Shown here in pieces: positions 21,304-31,334 of a DNA stretch of 64,000 nucleotides. The notes under the pieces were generated by a model that ran no database searches, was not told where the DNA came from, and saw only the letters and a list, made by a program, of their open reading frames with translations. Each line of letters begins with the position of its first letter. Positions within the stretch are counted from its first letter, which is position 1. Source of the stretch: Allacma fusca. Taxonomy: Eukaryota; Arthropoda; Collembola; Symphypleona; Sminthuridae. The DNA lies in the NCBI GenBank assembly GCA_947179485.1, contig OX359246.1, positions 75,481,508 to 75,545,507 of the forward strand, read 5' to 3'. The translations under genes and the position numbers were made by a program.

Positions 21304-23322
21304 AATGGTAATGGTAAATGGTAATGGCTTTATTGTCAAATCAGCTCAGTGAAAACACTGATTTACAGCGATAGACGTATATAATTAAAAGCTAGCTATG
21401 ATTTATCACTAAATAGTTACATGTAAGTCAAATTAGTTTACAATAAAATACTCAACATGATTATTATGTCTTTTTTCAGTAATCCATTTGCTTAATTCAT
21501 ACTGGAAGTCTTTCATGTTTATTTTTGAATGAATGTGTCTTGCAGTTTGGTTCCATAATTTTGCAGCCCGATATTGAAAGGAGTTGTGAAAAAACGAAGA
21601 TTTTAGGGGAATTATAAGGAAGTGGTTATTACGGGTGTCCCTTACAGAGTTCGTTTTGATTATTTCTTTTATACAATCAAGTTTATCTGATTGTTTTAGT
21701 AATGTTTTAGTCGAGGAGACAGTGATATAAACATACCTTTCAAATACTGTAAAAATTCCAAATGTTTCATACAATTCATACATATCAATATTTACTTTCC
21801 TTTTGTTAATTCCGCTTGTCGAGTTGCATTGAAGTATTTGATAATAAGGTTTTAGAAAATTAAAGCTATATCCCTTAATAGATACACATTTAAGAAAATG
21901 ATCGATGGTTTTTTGACATTTTTGTAACAGTAAGTCAGAAACAGAACCCCATACTGGTAATGCATAATCAATATGGGAGACACATAGCGATTTAAATACA
22001 ATGTGCATTAATTTTGGTTTAGTAAATCGCTTAAATTTAATGAGTGTGGCACACTTAAGTGAGATCATCCTATTTACATGAGTACAATGTTTATCAAATT
22101 TTAGATTACAATCAAGATAAACACCTAGGTACTTAAAGGTGCGTACTCTTTCAATTGTATTACCTTCACAACTAATGGAAGGAATATTAGGACGTAATTT
22201 AGATCTTGGCTTATAGAATTCCATAAAATGTGTTTTAAGAAAGTTTACATTCATATTATTATTTGTACACCAATTATTTATCAATTTCAAAGTTTTTTCC
22301 AAATTGGCCTTTAAATCATTATTGTTTGAGCCTATGCAAACTGACCCAATGTCGTCAGTATATATAGCTGAGTCGTTAAGAATTTCACAGATATCATTAA
22401 AAAATATAATAAAAAGAACGGGACCTAAAACGCTACCCTGCGGGACTCCTCCATTCAGTTTATATTTATTTGAGATAAATTTACCAAGTTTGATTCTAAA
22501 GTTACGGTCGTATAGGTAGCTACATAGAATTTTTAATAGATACGAAGGTAGATTATATTTGTATCGGAGTTTCCACAATAGTTTACTGAATGATACGCTG
22601 TCAAATGCTTTTTTCAAGTCTATAAATAACACAGCAACCATTTTCTTATCTTCCAAAGCAGTGTAAACTCTATGTGTTAGGTCAATTAACGCATGTAGCG
22701 TTGATTTTCTTTTACGGAAGCCGTATTGATTTCCATATAAAAGATTCAGACCTTTCATGTGATTAATGATTCTTTTGGCTATACAGGATTCGAATAGTTT
22801 TGAGGGGAATGGCAAAATTGAAATAGGTCTGAATGACTGGGGAAGAAATTTGTTTGCTTTGGGTTTAAGTATAGGAGTTATCATTGCAGTTTTCCATTCC
22901 CGTGGAAATTGGCCCCATTGTAATGCGTGATTGAAAATTTTACAAAATACGGGTGCGTAGATGTCAGGATATTGTTTAATAAGTTTTGCTGGCGTGCTAT
23001 TAAAGCCATTGCTAGTGTTTCCCTTAGTACTCATAATTACGTCTATAATTTCTTGTATTGTTATATCATTAAAACCATTACTGCCCGTAGAGTATTGCAG
23101 ACTTTCTGAGAATTGTTTAATATGAGAGTCCTCCTTAGTGTGGTCAAGTACAAAAGATTTGGCTAATTCGTTGCATATTTTCAGGTTTTCAACAATAATC
23201 TCATTGTTGACATGTAGTTCTGTAATACTTGTACTCCCTATACTATTTCCTGTGAGTGATTTAAAAGTATTCCAGGATTCCTGTGGGGATTTACATTTTA
23301 AAAACTTATTATTTAAATACTT
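21304..23322 (-). mobile_element. LINE-B copy 1, 5'-truncated, inside hAT-E
   Basis: It is flanked by the duplication ATTGGT (21298-21303 and 23323-23328), sequence that occurs once in the empty hAT-E copy near 46840. The 3' end is on the left with a (TTACCA)n-like tail (CCATTACCATTTACCATTACC). The 5' end is truncated within the linker before the reverse transcriptase, the common fate of target-primed insertions. The 3' UTR (CTGATTTGACAATAAAGCC) is shared with LINE-B copy 2 at 27711-30890. Confidence 0.88.
21433..23322 (-). CDS. LINE-B reverse transcriptase, uninterrupted but 5'-truncated frame
   Basis: The frame is open from the 5' truncation point to the stop at 21433 (about 630 codons). 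The first Met of note is at 23034. RT blocks in order: SFRPISILPFPSKLFE, GFRKRKSTLHALIDL, VAVLFIDLKKAFDSV (first catalytic Asp), GGVPQGSVLGPVLFIIF, then AIYTDDIG (catalytic Asp pair; the usual Ala is Thr), FMEFYKPR, FKYLGVYLDCNLKF, and the C-terminal HSFFHNSFQYRAAKLW-like block (SSFFHNSFQYRAAKLWNQ). This is a CR1/Jockey-like RT. The endonuclease is missing, so it cannot transpose by itself, yet the lack of stops shows that the insertion is young. It is possibly transcribed only by read-through. Confidence 0.85.
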   Translation of the reverse strand, partial: KYLNNKFLKCKSPQESWNTFKSLTGNSIGSTSITELHVNNEIIVENLKICNELAKSFVLDHTKEDSHIKQFSESLQYSTGSNGFNDITIQEIIDVIMSTKGNTSNGFNSTPAKLIKQYPDIYAPVFCKIFNHALQWGQFPREWKTAMITPILKPKANKFLPQSFRPISILPFPSKLFESCIAKRIINHMKGLNLLYGNQYGFRKRKSTLHALIDLTHRVYTALEDKKMVAVLFIDLKKAFDSVSFSKLLWKLRYKYNLPSYLLKILCSYLYDRNFRIKLGKFISNKYKLNGGVPQGSVLGPVLFIIFFNDICEILNDSAIYTDDIGSVCIGSNNNDLKANLEKTLKLINNWCTNNNMNVNFLKTHFMEFYKPRSKLRPNIPSISCEGNTIERVRTFKYLGVYLDCNLKFDKHCTHVNRMISLKCATLIKFKRFTKPKLMHIVFKSLCVSHIDYALPVWGSVSDLLLQKCQKTIDHFLKCVSIKGYSFNFLKPYYQILQCNSTSGINKRKVNIDMYELYETFGIFTVFERYVYITVSSTKTLLKQSDKLDCIKEIIKTNSVRDTRNNHFLIIPLKSSFFHNSFQYRAAKLWNQTARHIHSKINMKDFQYELSKWITEKRHNNHVEYFIVN

Positions 23323-23331
23323 ATTGGTTGC

Positions 23332-23517
23332 TTAAAGGAAGCAGAACCCTGTTTGTGTTGAGAAAAATATTTCTAGCAAGACGATTTTATAAAAAACAAA
23401 TGTAGAAAGAATTTTACCTGGAAGCGAAATTAAGTACTCAACTTGGACTGTCATATTCTCGCAAGCAGATTCTGGGATGCTAAAGTAATTACTTTTAGAT
23501 GCTTTTTTGTAAGCCAT
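23332..23517 (-). pseudogene. hAT-E first open frame (61 codons), copy 1
   Basis: ATG to stop on the minus strand, identical in all 61 residues to 46641-46826. It begins MAYKKASKSNYFSI and has no recognised domain. It precedes the dimerisation-domain remnant in another frame. Identity between copies may reflect recent copying rather than selection. Confidence 0.45.
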
Positions 23518-23987
23518 CGTTGAAAGTACAATCCTCCCATTTTAATTTTATCAGGTCAAATAATAGCACACGGAGGACTTGTACTATTGCAGTATGCTGC
23601 AGAAATGAAACAATAGGCAGGATTTGAGTTCAAATGATAGACCTACTTTTACATGGAAAGATGTTAATATTTCGACAATTTACAGGCATCAAGTTCTAAA
23701 ATGTCGGATAAGTGTCGCTTGATCGTGCTCACATTTCATAGCACAGAATAATTTTACAATTATTTTAGAGAAATGTAAAAAAGGAGAGTTTAGAACCTTT
23801 TTCAATCAAATAGTAGACTTAGTAGATCTCATGATTTTTTAGTAAACTGCCTCCCCAAAAGTAGCTAGTCTACTAAAAAAGTAGGCATCTGGCAGCCTTA
23901 TTATTGTAAGATGTTATGTGCCCAACTATTCGCTTAAATTGATGTCGTTAATAAAGAAACTATCTTCCCTTTGTTAGATCCATCCCT

Positions 23988-24022
23988 ATATAAACCCAAC
24001 TCATCCAGTCAGTCGGGAGAAT
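23988..24022 (+). promoter_or_regulatory. LTR core promoter: TATA plus TCAGT initiator
   Basis: CTATATAAAC is followed about 25 bases later by CAGTCAGTCGGG. The spacing fits a TATA-Inr pair, and the TCAGT initiator is common in arthropod promoters. It lies in the solo LTR. Confidence 0.5.
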
Positions 24023-24720
24023 TGAGGCGACTGAAGTTGAGAGACTTGTTAGGAGCCTGGCCCGTGTATCACACATAGTAACTATACTGTTACTGTGCCG
24101 GATTCCACATCTCACTCCTCTCTCTCTCTCTATCTCCCTTTCCAGCTCACACATTCACTCTCCTATACTCGAGTACTTTAAATACACACATAATTGGCAG
24201 AACTATATATTATATTCTCCATCATTCACTTATTCCTCATCAAGTAAATCCCCAAACACAAGTACCTAGTTGTAAAGAGGCCTTATGTTTAAGATTATCA
24301 CGTTCCTTAATCTGCGTAAGTATACCAGGGCTGACCCAACATTTAACAGAGTGTTTAACACGTTTTTTACAAATAGGTACATACTCGTCAAACAAGATCC
24401 CTATTGTTGTATTATTAACATTCAAAAGAAAGTCAATATCATAATTGCCAAGCTCTAGGAAAGTCCAGTCAATTTTAAATATTTCCGTATTTAATATTCC
24501 CCTGTCAAACTGTCTGAAATTTCTGTATGTAATAAATTTAAGTTCATGCTTAGACTTACATTTAAAACTTAGCTCAAAAGAGATAAAATCATGGTCTGAT
24601 AATCCAGTTGATTCAACATTCAAATGAATTTGCAGGTGACGTACATAAAGGTGATCAATAAGAGAGCTAGGTTTTACTTTACTGCTTGATTTCCTCGTCT
24701 TAACTGGTATTACTTGCTTA

Positions 24721-25532
24721 CAGGGTTGGTTTGGTTTAAACCAAATGATTTAAACTATGGTTTAAACCAAATGATTTAAACTATGGTTTAAACCAAATGA
24801 TTTAAACTATGGTTTAAACCAAATGATTTAAACTATGGTTTAAACCAAATGATTTAAACTATGGTTTAAACCAAATGATTTAAACTATGGTTTAAACCAA
24901 ATGATTTAAACTATGGTTTAAACCAAATTATTTAAACTATGGTTTAAACCAAATTATTTAAACTATGGTTTAAACCAAATTATTTAAACTATGGTTTAAA
25001 CCAAATGATTTAAACTATGGTTCAAACCAAATGATTTAAACTATGGTTCAAACAAGGGTTTAAACCAATCGCATTTTTCAAAAACCAATCGTTTAAACCA
25101 AACACCTACAATTTTAATATTTTCAATCCAATATGCTTATATTTCGTCGCGCACAAAACTTGTGCAGTTACTGTGATATTGTGTAGTTAAACTTCAGTGA
25201 AATAAATAATACTATTAGCTTTTAGTCTTGTACATTTAGAAATTATGAATCGTTTGTAAAATTCAAAATGCCAAACTTGTGTTTATGCTGCAAATTTGTT
25301 GTTAAAATTATATCTAAATTATTAAATATTTAATGCTTTGAGTTACTTACTGAGTTTGTGATATAAGTAAATTTGTTAAAATTCCCATGTTTTTGCATAT
25401 TAAAGAATTTTTTGGATTGAAAATTTGTTTAAACGAAAAGAACCTGGTTTAAACAAAAAAAACCGGTTTAGACAAAAAAACCTGATTGTTTGTTTTTCTT
25501 TTGAAAAAAAAACAAGAAAACCCCCAACCCTG
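24721..25532. mobile_element. MITE-2: hAT-like, 812 bp, carrying a 26-bp tandem array
   Basis: Its ends are CAGGGTTGGTTTGG and, reverse-complemented, CAGGGTTGGGGGTTTTC. Perfect 8-bp duplications CTTGCTTA flank it (24713-24720 and 25533-25540). The left half is a GTTTAAAC-rich tandem array (24733-25044). The right end again holds TGGTTTAAACAAAA, CCGGTTTAGAC and AACCTGATTG words. No coding capacity. It inserted into LINE-A copy 1. Confidence 0.92.
24733..25044. repeat. Twelve 26-bp units built on GGTTTAAACC
   Basis: Each unit is the palindrome GGTTTAAACC, then AAATG, then ATTTAAACTAT. Twelve consecutive copies are in exact 26-base register, with G-to-T variants in units 8-10 and a T-to-C variant in the last. 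A broken partial unit follows to about 25075. Every unit contains two TTTAAA cores about 15 and 11 bases apart. The array sits 12 bases inside the left terminal repeat of MITE-2. Confidence 0.95.
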
Positions 25533-26344
25533 CTTGCTTATTGCCAAACATGTTTAAGCTGCTTGTAAGCTTTGCAATTTCAAGTTTCCCTGATGATAAG
25601 GCAATTTTTATATCACCCATGAGAAAATTTTTTTAATTACATTGAGTAACATATTTTATTAAAGAATCAAGAAACAATAGAAATTTATCTACACCACAAG
25701 ACATTGGCCTGCATATCCAAATGATAATATTGGACTGATACTCAAAGAGCCCCATTTTTACAACCAAATATTCAACGCCTGAGTTAAAAGTATCAATATT
25801 AGGTTTGAGTACCTTGAAAGACACGGACAAAAATAATCAAACCACCACATTTCCCCCCATTATCCATGCCTCTCCTTACTGTAACAACACCATTTATATT
25901 ACACAATTTAGTATTTGTATTTGTATCAAAAAAGTTCTCAACATAACCTGCAACATCAATTTTACCATCACACAATCTAAATTTAATTTACTCAAATTTG
26001 TGTGCAGTGAAATTATTTATGTTCAGATAAATAAACTTAACTAGCTTACTGTTCAAGTTGTGTGCCGATAAATCACAGAAATTATCAATAACGGCAATTT
26101 CAATAGAAGACACCTTTTTCGAAGTAAAAGGTACATTATTGATAAGCGGAGGGTTCACATTTGACACAATACAAACATATCCATGTCACTATCGATAGCC
26201 CTATAGACAGGAAGGTTCATATCCAGACATTTACGATAGAATACGCTAACACTTTAAACAAACTAGGAAGAGCACATTTTTTGCAATCTGCTTTTTACAC
26301 GTTAATGATGAGCAAAACAAAGATGCCATGATAAAATTTATATA

Positions 26345-26870
26345 TAAGGAAGCACAGGTAAGGAAAGCATAAAAGGTCGTTAAGGTCTCTGTATGGCTGT
26401 ATAATGCAATATCAGAAACGGAATCGGAATTCGTTTGAATATCATTAAATTCTAATACCGAATATAAGTTTAGATAACTTTATACGTATACGTGTTTTTT
26501 CTTTTAGAAACATTAAATCTACGTATATTATACGTTAGGTACGGGCCCTACTATACTGAACATAGTGTTGGTGGTAGAAATAGAGTAGGGTCGTTAAAAT
26601 AAGCGAAACATTAGTAGAGATGTAGTCGGGGTATACAAATATTCTAGCATAATAGAGGTAGAGTAAAATAGTAGGCTAATATACACTTTGGTGAGAGACC
26701 ACAATTTAGATGTCTGTAGTAGGTGTAGAGGTAGAGCTGTTATTCTAATGATAGAATCATACATGCATATAGGGCACACCAAGGTTACTTTTACCCCCTT
26801 TGGAAAATAACAAATCCTAGACCCCCGGCCTGGCCAGAATGTCAAGTCGCCTTACGTAAAAGTTCCCATA
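26345..26870. other. AT-rich stretch, nothing recognised
   Basis: No supported gene or shared repeat. An 83-codon minus-strand frame at 26594-26845 has no recognisable features. Confidence 0.5.
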
Positions 26871-26874
26871 TATA

Positions 26875-27205
26875 AGGGGTCTTGTAAGCATACATGTAGG
26901 CAGCACAAGAACACGCTTGTATGAAGTGAAGTATGTAATATGCGCATTCATACATTAAAAATACTAGGTAGAGTGAAGGATTCTACCACTGAATATTTTT
27001 ATTGTTGTTTTTAACTATAACTTACTATAGTTAGAGTATGGAAGTTTTCTCTCATTGTAAACTAAAACGATTATTAAGCGTTGAAAGATCAGGGTACTGC
27101 AGAAACATCTGAGATTTCACATTCAAAATAATATGTATACAGAACTAGCTACATCTGCATTTGTGATTGCTCATACTGTAACGTGCAATACGAGGTTTGA
27201 AATGG
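26875..27205. repeat. Interspersed repeat, copy 2 (pair with 11385-11665)
   Basis: It shares CGCTTGTATGAAG, TACTGCAG, GAGATTTCACATTCAAAATA and ACTGTAACGTGCAATA with 11385-11665 in the same order. It is immediately followed by the truncated MITE-1 copy. Confidence 0.5.
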
Positions 27206-27206
27206 T

Positions 27207-27641
27207 ATGACGGCCTATGCCAGTTATGTGAAACAGATGAAAACCGCCTCCTAAATTAAAATACGACAATCGGTAAAGGTTTAGTTTAAGAAAAATTACT
27301 ACAAGATAGGGAAACAAGAACTCAGTACTGTTTTCTGTATTTTAAGATTTTATTATTTTGCATACAAAAGAAAAATAGCAAATTCGATTTTTTAAAAATT
27401 AGCTTATTATATGACTAATATCTGAACATTTAGTGCTCACACATTAGCTGTCATAAAAGACCCTGAACTGATTGTTGAATAATTACGTTGAATTTTTTTA
27501 CTTCATATCTTTATACACAAACCGTAAAAAATCGACATATATCCACGTTTTCCCCATAATCGGATAATATTACCGGAGTTTGTGCACTTTACGGCAACGG
27601 TTATTAAGGTATTTTAAACACGAATGGTATAAACATGTCTA
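27207..27641. mobile_element. MITE-1 copy 3, old and left-truncated
   Basis: It aligns with the right half of MITE-1 (about 3450-3918), from GACGGC...GAAATAGATG-like sequence to the conserved end AAACATGTCTA at 27641. There are many substitutions and small deletions, and the left end is missing, so no duplication can be scored. The contrast with the two near-identical copies indicates at least two periods of activity. Confidence 0.75.
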
Positions 27642-27710
27642 ACCAAGACCCAACAAAAGAATATTGGACGTCGAAAGTCAGGAAATCAATTAAGAAACTA
27701 GATCAAATAT

Positions 27711-30700
27711 GTTATGTAATGTAATGTAATAAAATGCTTTATTGTCAAGTCATCTCAGCGCAAGCACTGATTTCCAGATACAGACAGCGATATATATATA
27801 TAAATTTGAACACAATAAGTTTGAGATTAATAGTTTCTTAAGAGTAAAGTTATAATCAAATTTACTCAGAAAGCGAGAAGGGGATCATTTTCGACTTTTA
27901 ATTCACCATTTACGTATATCAAACTGAAAATCTTTAATATTAGTGAATTGGTGGATACTATTAGGAATCATATTCCAAATCTTCGCAGATCTATACTGGA
28001 ATGAATTGTGAAAAAATGAGGATGAGCGAGGGATTATAAGGAAATGGGTATGACGGGATTGTCGGGTTTGTATTGGTTTAGTGATTTCCAAGAAACGTAT
28101 GAGTTTGTCAGATTGGTTTAGGATGGTTTTCGTGATTGAAGCCATAATATATGTATACCTCTCAAAGATACTTAGAATACTGAACGATTCCTATAGATTA
28201 TGCATGTCAAAGAATTTTCGCTTTGTAGATTTTAAATATAGAAAGGAATTTACAGGTTTTAAGAAATTAAAACTATATCCTTTGAAGGAGACACATTTGA
28301 GGAAATGATCAACAGTGTTTTGGCATTTCTGTAGTGAGGAGTTAGAAACGGCACCCCAAATTGGAAGTCCGTAGTCAAGGTGAGAAAAAACTAAGGATTT
28401 AAAAACAATATTGAGGAGTTTAGGGGTAATGAATCTTTTAAATTTTACAAGATTGTGACATTAAAATGATATTTTTTTGTTTACGTAATTACAATGCTTT
28501 TCAAAGTTAAGTGTAGTGTCAAGTATGATGCCTAAATATTTCAATTCTTCAGCTTTGTGTATAGATTGCATATTGCAATATAATTTTATCGTATTTAAAA
28601 CATCGTTGGGCCCTTGGACGGAAAAATACCATAAACTCAGTTTTAAGGAAATTAATTTCGATATCATTTTCAATACACCAGTTGTGGATTGTAAGAAGTT
28701 CTTTTTCAAGTTTTTCTTTCAGTTTAAGTTGATCTTTTGAAGTACAAACAAACACAATATCATCAGCATATATAGCAGAGTCAAAACGAATGTTACACAA
28801 ATCATTAAAAAATATGATAAATAAAACAGGGCTAAGTACACTTCCCTGTGGTACCCCGCCGTTAAGATCATATGGCTTAGATACTTAGGTTCCAAGTTTG
28901 ATACAGTATTCCCGTCCAGATAGGTAGCTACAGATAATTCTGAATAAACAGTTTGGTAAATTATAGTTGTATTTTAGTTTATGTATAAGTTTTAGGCAAT
29001 TGACACTGTCAAAAGCTTTTTTAGGTCAACAAACAGGACTGCAGTAAGTTCCTTGTTTTCTAATGCTTTGGAAATTCGATGAGAAAGGTCAATAAGTGCA
29101 CGAGTTGTGGATTTACGTTTACGGAAACCATATTGTTTTGCGAGAATAATTTCAGAGTTTCCAAATGATAAATAATTCTGTTGGCCAGGATGGATTCAAA
29201 TACTTTGGATACAAATGGAAGAACACAGATTGGTCTGTAGGACTGTGGTGCATATATACTGTTTGAACCTTTTAAAATAGGAGTGATAATAGCTGACTTC
29301 CAGTTATCAGGATATTTGCATGTTGATACAATATAGTTAAATATATTAGTTAGTACAGGTGCCAAAATGTCAGAATGTTCTTTGAATATTTTAGGGGGGA
29401 TACAAGTCAGGGTGTTGCCATTGCTGCCTTTGGCGTTTTTTAATGATACACATACTTCTTCTACAGTAATAGGATTACTCAGTGAATCAAGATCTATACC
29501 ATTTGCAAAATTATCCAAGGCAGCATCAGCGTTCACATGATCAAGTACAAAGGCTTTTGACAGTTCATTACATATTTTCTCTTTCTCTTTCGGCATTGTT
29601 TATACGAAGACCAAGCTTCAGCGGTATTACTTGTGCAAGCTAACCGTTTCAAATGAGATTTCTTATGTAAACGTTTCTTGGTATTAGCACTTAACCAAGG
29701 TACAGGTTTACTTGTAATGCATCTCTTTACAAGTGGAGCAATACCATCCCAGGCTGAAAGCACAAGGTTATTCGTAACATTAACTTGGTCGTTTACAGAG
29801 TCAAATGAAGGTATAATCTCCCATTTACAAGATTATAGCACATTACATAATTTGTCATGAGAAAGAGCTTTATAATAACAGGTTGTAACTACAATTGGGG
29901 AGAACTTGATTTTAGGTTTCTTTTTTACTACAAAGATTATATCGTGATCTGAGATACCACATTGTAAGACGCCAGACGGCCGGACAAAGCTACCACAATT
30001 AGTGTATATATGGTCAAATAATGCCCGTGTCAGCATAGTGGTACGGGTGGGATGCACGATTAGTTGTTTAAGGTTAAGTGTATTACAGCAGTTCAGGAGA
30101 TAGTTGGAATTGGTACTGCGTGTTGACCGATCAACATCAAAGTCTCCTAAAATATAATTCACCAGGTACTTATTTTGAAGGAGAAAATAATGTTCAGAGA
30201 GTTCTAAAAAGAAATTATCGTCAAGTACAACGTGTCTGGGCCGTCTATATATAGTAGAGATAGATTATGGTCGAGTGTGAGAAAGTGTAATAGAGATTGA
30301 GAGGCATTCAGTAGAAATCCCGCAATCAGTGAGTAATTCAACACTAACGTTTTTGCATAGATTACTATTCCACCACCATTGGATGTTTGCCTAACTTTTC
30401 TATATAATTTATAACCTGGGATTTGTATACAGCTATCAGCAATGTTATCGTTGAGCCATGACTCCGTTACACACATAATGTCAGCATTGTAGTTGTTATT
30501 TATTACTGTCTGTTCATCTACTTTAAGTCTAAGGCTGCAGATATTAACATGCATTATTGTAAAACCTTTAGCTAGAGATTGAGAGGCAAATGATAGTTCT
30601 TGAGTAATTGAGTCTTCAGGTGCAAAGAAGGAGAGTCATTGTTATTTCCTAGAGTCAGTAGGAAAGTATCGATATTAGGATTGGCCTGAGGTTTACATTT

Positions 30701-30890
30701 AAAACAGATCCATGTTTGGGATAGGATAAGATCCTTGAACCGCTGATTATAGAGGTAGTTTCAAGCAGTTTGTATTGTGAAACAAAGTATGACAAGTTAT
30801 GCATTTAACATCTAGCTTACGGCCATCTGCTTTTTTGCATATTTCGCAAATTTCATTATGACCAGCCTTGTAGTAGTAATTAGACTATTG
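27711..30890 (-). mobile_element. LINE-B copy 2, nearly complete but decayed
   Basis: The 3' end is on the left: an (ATGTA)n tail, then a 3' UTR shared with LINE-B copy 1. Minus-strand order from the right: PHD finger (CEICKKADGRKLDVKC, about 30860), AP endonuclease (30554-29833), RT (29600-28460) and C-terminal domain (28145-27903). The copy has many frame breaks. Confidence 0.82.
27903..30880 (-). pseudogene. LINE-B copy 2 polyprotein: PHD, endonuclease, RT
   Basis: Endonuclease motifs: MHVNICSLRLKVDE, CVTESWLND, YILGDFDVDRS (GDFN-like, Asn replaced), FDHIYTNCG and GISDHDIIFV. RT motifs: AITPILKGSN-like (SAIITPILKGSN), SYRPICVLPFVSKVFE, then AIYADDIVFVCT with an intact catalytic Asp pair, INFLKTEFMVFF, LKYLGIILDTTLNF and, at the C-terminus, SSFFHNSFQYRSAKIWN. 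The conserved GFRK block is disrupted near 29100. At least four frameshifts or stops separate these blocks. The PHD finger upstream of the endonuclease is shared in layout with LINE-A. PHD-bearing proteins are known from CR1-type elements. The copy is inactive. Confidence 0.82.
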
Positions 30891-30959
30891 ATTATAACCA
30901 ATAAATGAAACGTTAAATACAGTAATAATAATACAAACGATAATATAACTAAAAGAGGT

Positions 30960-31331
30960 GAGTTAGAGTTTTAACATAGCCTGGTTGAGTTATCCTTAGA
31001 GTTCGGTCCTAGGCTATTGAATCTAGGGTGTGAGCTCAAGTTGGTTAGTAAAGGCGTCTTCTGGCGGCTAGGAAAGATCTGTGTTCCAGAAATGTTGGCT
31101 GGTCATGAACTGGAAACAGCAGTGGTCCAAATGCCCCTCGGAGGTACAGATGGGCCTATAGCCGTGACGTTACGGCGTCAGGGTACTGGCATCCCTTACA
31201 GCTGGTTAAATCCAATCAGTCGTGTCAGTTGATGAGGCTGCCAGAAGCAAGCCCAAACTTACTTAATGAAGAATTTGCTCAAGAGCCATAGCTTGTTGAT
31301 ACCTCTCAGCTCGGCAGTCTGAGAGGGAATA
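30960..31331 (+). mobile_element. SINE-like repeat, copy 1
   Basis: It shares GTCAGG, CCCTTACAG, TCCAAT, TCGT and then CCTCTCAGCTCGGCAGTCTG in order with 36687-36866. It is moderately GC-rich, unlike the neighbourhood. No coding potential is credible (a 71-codon frame here is not conserved in the other copy), and no clear pol III A/B boxes were identified. Confidence 0.5.
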
Positions 31332-31334
31332 AAA

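Larger units (their letters stand above)
20082..23900 (-). mobile_element. hAT-E copy 1 (minus orientation), with nested MITE-1 and LINE-B
   Basis: Its ends are TAAAGCTGCCAGATTC and, reverse-complemented, TAAGGCTGCCAGATGCC. Perfect 8-bp duplications TTATTGTA flank it (20074-20081 and 23901-23908). Without MITE-1 (20157-20965) and LINE-B copy 1 (21304-23322) it is about 980 bp, like the plus-oriented copy at 46255-47234. It keeps the first small frame (23332-23517, 61 aa, identical to the other copy) and the hAT dimerisation-domain remnant (21005-21300). It is an internally deleted, non-autonomous derivative. Confidence 0.9.
19943..24246 (+). mobile_element. Solo LTR (about 470 bp) in LINE-A, split by hAT-E
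   Basis: LTR sequence 19947-20081 plus 23909-24242 begins TGTTGTGTAAAGC and ends CTTATTCCTCATCA (TG...CA). The flanks are AGTG (19943-19946) and AGTA (24243-24246), a 4-bp target duplication with one change. Deleting it restores the LINE-A frame exactly (GFTPELLSQF across the join). Inside are a TATA box (CCTATATAAACCC, about 23988) and, 25-30 bases later, a TCAGT initiator (CCAGTCAGTCGGGAG), the promoter plan of arthropod LTR elements. A CTCTCT run and an ACACACA run follow. No internal coding region remains, so it is a recombined solo LTR. Confidence 0.65.
24243..26340 (-). pseudogene. LINE-A copy 1, 5' part (PHD finger and endonuclease)
   Basis: From the right on the minus strand: a decayed PHD-type finger (FYRKCLDMNLPVYRAIDSD, about 26250-26190; compare YHRKCIDMSLAVFRSINVD in the copy at 36500), then an AP endonuclease (KMGLFEYQSNIIIWICRP; GLSDHDFISFELSF, the SDH motif) and the start of the linker (IKERDNLKHKASLQLGTCVW) at 24243. 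The frame is broken in several places, and the 26-bp-array MITE (24721-25532) sits within the endonuclease. It continues at 19946 and below. Confidence 0.8.

Noticed and set aside
19947-24242. Complete LTR retrotransposon at this locus
   Set aside because: Only LTR-like sequence remains; the intervening DNA is hAT-E with its own duplications, and no gag or pol is present.
24733-25044. The twelve-unit 26-bp array as a CRISPR
   Set aside because: The units are contiguous with no unique spacers, the genome is eukaryotic, and the array lies inside a transposon with its own target duplications.
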